64,000 bases of DNA from Echinometra lucunter (taxonomy: Eukaryota > Echinodermata > Echinoidea > Camarodonta > Echinometridae), in NCBI GenBank assembly GCA_029962745.1, contig CM057153.1:8934962-8998961 (forward strand), in the 5' to 3' direction. Positions 56,503 to 64,000 of the stretch are shown here, piece after piece. Within the stretch, counting starts at the first letter, position 1. The number at the start of each line of letters is the position of its first letter. The notes under the pieces are model-generated. The model did not search any database, was not told the origin of the DNA, and saw only the letters and a program-made list of their open reading frames with translations. The position numbers and the translations under genes were made by a program.

Positions 56503-57314
56503 GGGACGGACTTTTTTCATTGCTTTTATTTACGGTGCACATAGGTCAAGAATTCCTATAAATTTCTCCTCTTTGTCAACTTTTAACGATAATAATTATA
56601 ATGATTTTTCTCATGATATAATCATCCCTGTGTTCCTTGTTCTTCTGTACTACATGCAGGGAAAGATCATTTAATTAGCTTCTATATATCTTTTGCTATC
56701 AGGGCACCAAAATAATATTGACCGTTTTAAATCAGTAGAACATTGCATGCATATACACTGTATTACACTTATACTCATCAAAATGCTTGCTTGTCCACGT
56801 TAAAACTTGGATTTCCGGATATGGTATGATATTAAACACTTATCAAAGTCAACGAGTTATAATATCAACAATGGAAAGTTGCTGGTTTGTACTCCTAATA
56901 GGGTTATAACCCATCCTGCCAAGCTAACCTCAAGCTGGGGATACAGGAACAAGGCTAAAATTCATGTTTTGCTTTTTGAATGGTTCTCCTTGATACCGAC
57001 ACGACCCTCATCTTCGACGTGATATTATCATATTACAAATTAACACGTGCATTGTTCGCGTTACAAGTAGGTAGGACTTGACATCATTTATTTATTAGCA
57101 TGAAGACATTTATGGGAAAGGAGAGGGGGAAATGTGGCTCTTTATTAAGCAGTGATATAGATCATGAAAATTATTCCCAGGGAAAGAGGACACGGATATG
57201 CTTTTTTATGGTATGATATTTATCAGCCGCCACCCCCCCCCCTCCCCGGAAGGAAAAGAATCTTTATATAGTACGGGAGAGCATGTAGATGCTACCATGC
57301 AGGGGAAGAGAGAT

Positions 57315-57316
<2 letters not shown>

Positions 57317-57356
<40 letters not shown>

Positions 57357-57381
57357 GGAGTAAAAGATGAAGAAAAAGAGG

Positions 57382-57428
<47 letters not shown>
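57317..57428. repeat. Two adjacent (GA)n microsatellites
   Basis: About 57317-57353 and 57386-57428, separated by 32 bp of A/G-rich DNA. Confidence 0.9.
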
Positions 57429-57431
<3 letters not shown>

Positions 57432-59408
57432 GGAAGGGAAGACTGACACAGGGGCGGTAAAGATTATGAAGATATTAAAGATAGCAGAGACCCATTAATA
57501 GTGAAGCGTTGCTGTTTCTTTTTGTCAGATTTCGAACAAGCGTGTGGCAAATTTCCTTCAAATTAACTTCAAATGAAAGAAAAGGTGTCAAAAATCCACC
57601 TCCGTCATGACCCATTTTTCTTTTCGTGATCTTATTCATTCTGCAGCTTTATGCCTCACGTTTGAATAAGTTTGATCAGAATCCTGTCCGCGTTCGTCAC
57701 GTACGATTTGAATTAGTGTCGACAGACATCTCTTTCTGTCATTTCATCACTCATGTACTGTGTTTTCAAGACGAAAAAATGCTACCATAATTATCATCGG
57801 GCATAAGGATGATAAAGATGCATAGTGACTGGTGTAGGTATACACCCAGTCATATTATAATGTCAGTAAAAGTTCTCAGTTTTGTCAAATACTGCTCCCT
57901 TTAATCTCGTGGGCCGTCGATCTTAAAGGCTGAGCTTTGTTCACGCCGTACTTTTATATGATAAGAAAAATGTCAAACTTTATTCATTTGACTTTCACGC
58001 AGAAGCGTTAAAAATGCAATCCATATATGCATTTGCCTTTTCTTACACTACTCTGATAGACGGAATTTCTTGCAAACACATGATCACTGTTCATTCGAAT
58101 AATAATTTCAACATAATCTTTTATGTTGTTTCACTTTGCCTTTCTGGCACCAGCTTTCTGATCTATTCTATGCCAGATATAATAGGAATGTGCTTACAAG
58201 ACAGATTCTCCTGGTAACTTTGATAGCCGATGTTTTTTCTTATCTTTTTGGTAGGCATCTTAGACACATTGCCCCCTTACCCCAGATCATGCAGATCAGC
58301 CATTCCCATTTACGTCAAACTATCAAATTATAAAAAAAGTTCCTTCCCCTAATATCAAAGATAATCCAGTTTACCCGATTGCTTGTTTATTTTTTATCAG
58401 AAGGGTCATGACCGTAGTCATATAACCTGGTCATAATTGATATTCATGGTCAAAGCCCTTTCCTCATTATCAATTATGAAATCCGTGTGCAATGGTTTGA
58501 ACAAAAGTTTACTATAAGATACCGGATCTTATACCTAGTCCTATGTTGGCATCCAAACGAGCGGATATTTCCATCATTAAAGTTCGTTCATGCAGGTAAC
58601 AAGGAATGATTGGTGCATCGCAGATCGTCATTCAACACCTTGGTGATGAGCATTATCGGGAGCTTCAATATTTCAAATCAAACACAGACTGAGAAAGAGG
58701 TAAGATGCAAATTTCATCCATGTTCTTTTAAATCGCACTAATACGGTTATAGCCTAAAGCCTAACAGTACAAATAATATCGGCATATACTTTATTTTCTC
58801 AAAGAACTTAGATTGTGCATTCATCAGATATGTTTATCATCAAATGCTTGGATTCATAGTTTGACCCCCCTCTTCCCATTTAATTGTTTTATTATTATTA
58901 TTATTATTATTCTGGAGAAATTCCAGTTTATTTCTTGTAACAAAGATGAAAGTTTCACAATTGATTTGATAATATCCTTATTAAAACAATACTGACTCCT
59001 TCAATTCTTGTGGTTATCATGAATCTAAAAAAATATAAACCTCCGCACTTTTTGTTCATTTTTATTTTGTTGTCATAAATCTAAATTGTTTCTCCAAAAC
59101 TATTCATAACTGAGGTAATAAGTCTTAGTAGAAGGATCATGCAACCATTGCTTCATAATATAGCATGCACTATATTAAGAAGCAATGCAGTATACATGTA
59201 TATCTTTGGGTCAACAATAATTCGCTTTTCACTCTAATGGTTTTTGTTTTAATGAATATCTTCATCTTTATCATTTTTATTCAATACACAAACTTATTAC
59301 ATTCGCGTCGAATTGAAATGTATCATGGATATTGAAACGGGGAAAATCAATAAAATTAAATGAAATTGTATTGTAAATTTCTTTCCCAAAGGGGTATATT
59401 AAACATGG

Positions 59409-59410
<2 letters not shown>

Positions 59411-59459
<49 letters not shown>
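59411..59459. repeat. (TA)n microsatellite
   Basis: About 24 uninterrupted TA units. Confidence 0.95.
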
Positions 59460-59464
<5 letters not shown>

Positions 59465-60524
59465 AAAGCACCCCCCGGAATAAGACCTTCGAAAGTCCAA
59501 ACAAACAAGATGTCAAGTATATGTATAGAACAAATCTTGTGATTTGCCCTTTATTCTTCAGCTTGAAACTGTTGCTTTGTGTACATGAAATTGTAAGAGA
59601 ATGCCAAAAACCCATGCTCCTTCTTTCTTGCATGTATTTTCTGTTATTAATTTGGTTTATGTTAAACTTTGTAATTTTCCTTTCTTTTCTTTTTGTTTGT
59701 GTTGATGACTTTATTTGCATTATCATGCATGTACCATGCATGTAAACAAACCAAATTTCCGTTGATATGGACAATATAGACGATGAACTGAACTGAAAGA
59801 CAATAAAGTAGCAGTATGAAATTTGCAGGTATATAAGGATAGAATAACACTTTTCTCACCCATCAAAGAACGACACGCGTATAATTGCATGCACAATCTT
59901 TCAATATTTTTCTTCTTTTTTTGAAACCGTACACGTTGTGTGCTTTGAGATTGCTTTCTTTGTTCATGAGCCGGAAAGATGAGCGCTTGTGGATGACTTT
60001 TCCGAAATTTGATAGGTATTTATAGTTATAATACTTTACACCGCTTTGATAAATATCTGTACGTATAGTAACGATGTTAAACAAGAATTCATTCATTTGA
60101 TTCTTGTCACCAGAATTTATTTTTGAAAACTTAAAAAAAAAAAAAATTCAATTGCAGAACTACAGTACTAATCTGAAATCATTTCTATTATATCCCTGTT
60201 CATATACAATGTATCTGAATATCATTTGCAGGTCTACATGACTCAGTGAGAGCGCTTCCTCTTTTCATAACACACAGGATGGACAACTCGACAGGCTTAT
60301 GAAATTGATAACTTTTGTATTATTTTGGACATTTGGATCTCATAATATTCTCTTGAATGGCGTCGTTCTCGTCGTCATAAATCGTCACAGGCTTGAATAA
60401 ACCAACAACGTGATTACGATGGCGTCTTTGAACCTGAGAGTGTTGTAGAAGACATTATCTGAAGCATCACGTATAGCGGTACTAACAGCTCTGCAGATCT
60501 GAAGGTACAGCCTGAAACCGCATA

Positions 60525-61940
60525 ATGACATCCACTTCTAACTGTTGCACCATGTGCGGGGACGACAAAGGTAACGACCCGGGTGGACTCCCAACTTTCA
60601 GCAATACAGAGGATACGGAAGAAGCCCCCATGAACCCTCTCTTCGTATCCGCCATCGAGTTCCTTTTTGTTCTTCTTATCGCTTTGCTGGCAGTTCTGGG
60701 TAACCTTATCAACATCGTGGTCATTGGCGGATCGAAATCTCTCAAAAACTGTCAGGGATATTTCCTCCTTTCGCTGGCCATCGCCGACCTGGGGATGGGT
60801 GTCGTTGCAACAATCGCCATTGCTCCAGCAACCTTGCACAGGTGGCCATATGGGGATCTAATGTGCAGAATCTCCTCTTATCTGTCAGAAGTATGTTCAA
60901 GGGTATCGCTTCTTATGATCATCGGGCTCAGTATTGAACGTTACATTGCAGTGATTCATCCTTTCCAGTACAACCGCTTTGTCACGAAAAATCGAGTTTT
61001 ATTTGTTATCATATTAACGTGGCTCCTGTGTCTCGCATATTTTGTTGTTCTATTTTCAAAAGTCGGACTTGGATACGAATTTGATCTCGACAAATTGACT
61101 TGTGCAGCTGCTTATGAAGACACGATGGAATACTACATTGCCGCGCTAGTAATTCTTCTGATACCAAGTTTCGTTGTGATAACCTTTACTTCGATCAGTA
61201 TTCACGTGCGTGTTCTGCAGAATTCTCGAAGACGCGAGATACTGTTCGGAAGGTCTGGTTCATCTGGTCCAGGCAATAGTGAACGCTTTCCGCTGCATTT
61301 CCGAAGGAATATGAAAGCTTTCAAGATGCTTGTCATAATTGCTGGAGTTTATTACATCACCTGGCTGCCATATACAGTTTTAGCAGGTCTTATACTAACC
61401 TCAGTCTCTTATGAAAAGCTACCAAGCCTAGTTGAATTCATCACATTCTGGCTCACGATTTCAAACAGCGGTTTCAACGTCTTTGTCTACTTTGCCATGA
61501 ACAGGAAGTTTCGGAACAAAGCCAAAGGCATCTGCCAGAAGTTACGAACCACTCTCCTGTTATACTGTTGTGCGCACTTTTTCAGGGTTGTTGAGGCTGT
61601 CAGAAAGAACGAAGATCGTCCAAACTCGTCCTGGCGCGTTTCGAATTCTGCGGATCGTAAGTACTTCCTTGGCATAAGAAAATCCAATGGTGAAATTGTT
61701 CCTACCAATGTCCGCATCAAGTCGGGAAGCTTTAGTGACGCCACGATGAACGCCATCGATGTGATTCCCACGGACCAGCATATCTTCAGTCTCAGGTCTC
61801 TGAAGAAGATGAGGAGTGAACCACTGAGAAAGAAGTCGGTGGGAATGCCAACAATGTCTTTAAAAATGGAGATGCGCAAAGAAGGAGATCAACCAGAATT
61901 TTTCCCCACGGAAATCATGGGGATGATGACAGAAGTTTGA
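60525..61940 (+). CDS. Class A (rhodopsin-like) G-protein-coupled receptor, GPR21/GPR52-like, intronless
   Basis: 471 residues in one open frame with A at -3 of the ATG. Seven membrane segments lie near residues 39-67, 75-100, 111-140, 157-180, 201-228, 264-291 and 299-323. Class A landmarks: N60 in GN, D88 in LAIAD, C114 and C193 for the extracellular disulphide, E138-R139-Y140 (ERY for DRY), W166, P214, W280-L-P282 and N318-V-F-V-Y322. Proline of NPxxY is replaced, as it is in GPR21/GPR52, and the SIERYIAVIHPFQYNRFVTK and TFWLTISNSGFN segments also resemble those receptors. The third cytoplasmic loop is about 35 residues; the tail is long (about 130 residues), with C348/C349 as possible palmitoylation sites and several basic/Ser motifs. 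Ligand and coupling are unknown; an amine-like or other orphan group is possible. Confidence 0.9.
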   Translation: MTSTSNCCTMCGDDKGNDPGGLPTFSNTEDTEEAPMNPLFVSAIEFLFVLLIALLAVLGNLINIVVIGGSKSLKNCQGYFLLSLAIADLGMGVVATIAIAPATLHRWPYGDLMCRISSYLSEVCSRVSLLMIIGLSIERYIAVIHPFQYNRFVTKNRVLFVIILTWLLCLAYFVVLFSKVGLGYEFDLDKLTCAAAYEDTMEYYIAALVILLIPSFVVITFTSISIHVRVLQNSRRREILFGRSGSSGPGNSERFPLHFRRNMKAFKMLVIIAGVYYITWLPYTVLAGLILTSVSYEKLPSLVEFITFWLTISNSGFNVFVYFAMNRKFRNKAKGICQKLRTTLLLYCCAHFFRVVEAVRKNEDRPNSSWRVSNSADRKYFLGIRKSNGEIVPTNVRIKSGSFSDATMNAIDVIPTDQHIFSLRSLKKMRSEPLRKKSVGMPTMSLKMEMRKEGDQPEFFPTEIMGMMTEV

Positions 61941-62030
61941 TTTGATATGAATTAAATTTTGCAGATTACATTCGTCTCTTCTTTGGAGACTAAAGAGAAT
62001 CGTTACCCAGTCGTTTCACAAAGCAACAGC

Positions 62031-62036
62031 AATAAA
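62031..62036 (+). terminator. Candidate polyadenylation signal of the GPCR gene
   Basis: AATAAA about 90 bp after the stop codon, with a GT-rich stretch (GGTGTGTTTGTTTGTG) about 14 bp downstream. Confidence 0.55.
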
Positions 62037-62227
62037 GCTTGAGGACATCGGGTGTGTTTGTTTGTGCAATTTCGGAAATGAGCAGACCTTTACTTGTAAA
62101 AATGGGATTTTCCGAGCTCAAGTGTTTTGATAAGATTTTGAGGATTGGTCTTTTCAGTACCAAACCTTTGATGACGATAAAAATTTTGAATGTATAAGTA
62201 ATTCTAGTTGGATTTTAGGTCATATCA

Positions 62228-62382
62228 GGGGGGGGGGGGGCGTTTCATCAACATTTGTCGTCTGACAAGCTGTCAGATCTGACATCTTTCCTTGATTTTG
62301 ATTGGCTGAGAAGCATCGTTACTATGGCAAACAGACTTTGTCGGATAAAACATCCGACAAGTCCTTTCATGAAACGCTCCCC
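62228..62382. mobile_element. Hairpin MITE of the GCGTTTCAT family
   Basis: A G run then CGTTTCATCAACATTTGTCG pairs with GACAAGTCCTTTCATGAAAC then GCTCCCC. The loop holds TTTGATTGGCTGAGAAGC, matching the loop of 8926-9066. Confidence 0.7.
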
Positions 62383-62449
62383 AGAACTTTGCAGACGTTA
62401 GGCTAACCATCATAAAACTTTCACTACTGCTCTTGCACAGTGGTGTAAT

Positions 62450-62700
62450 GAGCCAGACATTTTGAGGGGGCTGACATTTCTAGCCTCGTATATGAACTGT
62501 CCAGTTTTTTGTATTTGCGAGTGAGCGAAGCGAGCAAGCAAAACTTTCAACCTTTTTATTAAACAAATATGTTTTAATGGTGGTACTTTCACTTTCTTTT
62601 TAATTTTCTCTTTTCCCCTCTCCCCTTTTTTCCTTTGGCGTGGAACCCTTTTGGGGTGGGGGGGGGGGGGGGGATGCAGCCCCCAAGCCCCTACCAGAAA
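62450..62700. repeat. Dispersed repeat with GAGCGAAGCGAGC and a poly-G run
   Basis: GCGAGTGAGCGAAGCGAGCA at about 62518-62537, G run at 62659-62674 and CAGCCCCCAAGCCCC after it. Similar order of words occurs at 53660-53890 (G run, CTGCAGCCCTCCCCCAGCCC). Confidence 0.55.
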
Positions 62701-64000
62701 TCCCGTGATCTTGCCTATGTTCCCCACTGCCCTGTAATTTGAAGCCACTCATGGATTTATTCCAGTCGGTTACCCATTTATTACACCTGAGTTCAAGTGT
62801 GACGAATTAAAGTTAATGTATTGCCAAAGAATGTGACTCGAATAGCAGACCATTAAAATTTTTAATCAACACTCTTTTGTTTATACATAGACCATTGCAA
62901 TACTTTAGAGTAGGTCATTACAGACCGGGGAGGGGGGGGGGGGCACTCAAATTTTATGTTGATCGAGGTGTGCCTCAGCCAACCCCCAAAATGGGGGCAT
63001 TACAGACCCATTGCAGACCTATATACGTATACAGTGCTTATACAGTGGCATACATTGGATACAACAGGGTTATCTCCATGATAATATCTAGTATTTCGAT
63101 ATTCGTTTCCAGTAACATCATTATTTAAAGAAACGATCCGACAGATTACAAATTAGAAACAGTGGCACAGTGATCAGTTACGGCAAGAGTCAACACATGC
63201 AAGAAGCTAAAGTGTAAAAGGAGTGCCTAGCTCGTTGGTGGAATTTAATTTGGTCGTTATTTGGATAGTAATGACCGGAAGTGTTTACCTGAAATCCATT
63301 GGGTAAAGACTGTGGGAGATGAAAGCAATTCACATAACCAAACCAGAATGTTGTCCACTGGGGGGTGTTTCATAAAGCTGTTCGTAAGTTACGCACGACT
63401 TTACGCACGACTGGTGATATGTTCTTGTGTTGCATGTAAATGATTGAGAATCTGATTAGCACCCAAGAACATGTTCCAGTCGTGCGTAAAGTCGTGCGTA
63501 ACTTACGAACAGGTTTATGAAACACCCCCAGTATATCCTCCATTAAACCATTAAATTTGTATATAGGCCTAATATTTAAGAGGGACAGCGAACTTGAAAC
63601 AATGTTTACAGTAAAATGACTGTTTAAATCGAAGAATAATTCCAAATGGGCAAAGTACAGTATCTTCGTATTGCCTGGAGTGTTCTGACATAATTTAAGA
63701 TGACTGCCTGGTATACTAAATGAAATACAATTTTATTGTATTATCGTATAAATGTTTGTTAAGATACCCAATTCATTTAAATTCTATTCATAACCATGGT
63801 GATGCTGTGATCGCTGCGTCGTAAGTGAAAGAATGAATGTGCACACTCCCCCTCAATCTCCTCCATCTAAAGAAGAGAGAGAAAGAGAGAGAGAGAAAGA
63901 GAGAATTAAACTTATTGATATCACAGTGTATGATATGAACATTCCTGATTTCAGCACGTGACCTATCGTTCAAATATATTTGTTTTTTAAAAATCTATAC
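62701..64000. other. Region right of the GPCR
   Basis: No gene is seen. It holds a G run at 62928-62942, the MITE at 63358-63531 and a short GA tract at about 63870-63904. Confidence 0.5.
63358..63531. mobile_element. Inverted-repeat MITE, GGGTGTTTCATAAAGC family, copy 3 (short form)
   Basis: CTGGGGGGTGTTTCATAAAG to TTTATGAAACACCCCCAG, 174 bp. The arms (GTTCGTAAGTTACGCACGAC) are nearly perfect to within about 30 bp of the centre, making it almost a pure hairpin. Confidence 0.82.

Larger units (their letters stand above)
53481..60524. other. Intergenic region between PRMT2 and the GPCR
   Basis: No supportable gene. It contains GAA/GAAA and GA microsatellites, G/C runs, a tandem GCTCGCTTCGC repeat, a tRNA-like SINE fragment, one MITE and a TA microsatellite. 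About 57430-59400 shows nothing recognised beyond A/T runs and a TTATTA tract. Confidence 0.5.

Noticed and set aside
59277..59774. 165-codon minus-strand frame
   Set aside because: Passes through the TA microsatellite as an Ile-Tyr run; no domain on either side.

Overview
The window is animal genomic DNA: long AT-rich introns with GT-AG boundaries, AATAAA signals, tRNA-derived SINEs, many small inverted-repeat transposons and microsatellites. The three most complete genes are deuterostome-like. The repeat texture (frequent TACATGTA and TAGGCCTA words, GA tracts, poly-G/poly-C runs, SINE tails reading GCGCTATATAAAT) suggests a marine invertebrate deuterostome, most likely an echinoderm such as a sea urchin. 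The species is an inference.

Four genes are supported. (1) 1-491, minus: the 5' end of a TRIM-type RING/B-box E3 ubiquitin ligase, cut by the window edge. (2) 9335-27916, plus: ODAD4 (TTC25), a TPR protein of the outer dynein arm docking complex of motile cilia. I rebuilt 12 coding exons with every splice phase matching (668 codons plus stop), an X-box-like site about 160 bp upstream, and a second alternative first exon. (3) 35070-53339, minus: PRMT2, an SH3-domain protein arginine methyltransferase, in ten coding exons (445 codons plus stop), convergent with ODAD4. (4) 60525-61940, plus: an intronless class A GPCR of 471 residues that looks closest to GPR21/GPR52. These genes do not form a functional set; they are ordinary neighbours.

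Region by region: 492-9100 is intergenic, with G/C homopolymers, a telomere-like repeat and small foldback elements. 9100-30320 is the ODAD4 promoter, gene and 3' UTR. 30320-35070 lies between the two convergent genes. 35070-53480 is PRMT2, whose introns are crowded with transposon remnants. 53480-60500 is simple repeats and unannotated DNA. 60500-62040 is the GPCR, and the rest is repeats.

The most interesting material is: two interchangeable first exons of ODAD4 that each supply the first half of TPR1; a likely GC-AG intron; several families of TTAA-flanked piggyBac-like MITEs, two of which sit inside local tandem duplications whose sister copy preserves the empty target site; a 161-bp satellite with an ABAB dimer structure carrying triple AGGTCA nuclear-receptor half-sites in each monomer; and a 4.7-kb inverted repeat inside one PRMT2 intron. 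All exon boundaries come from manual reading without transcript evidence.
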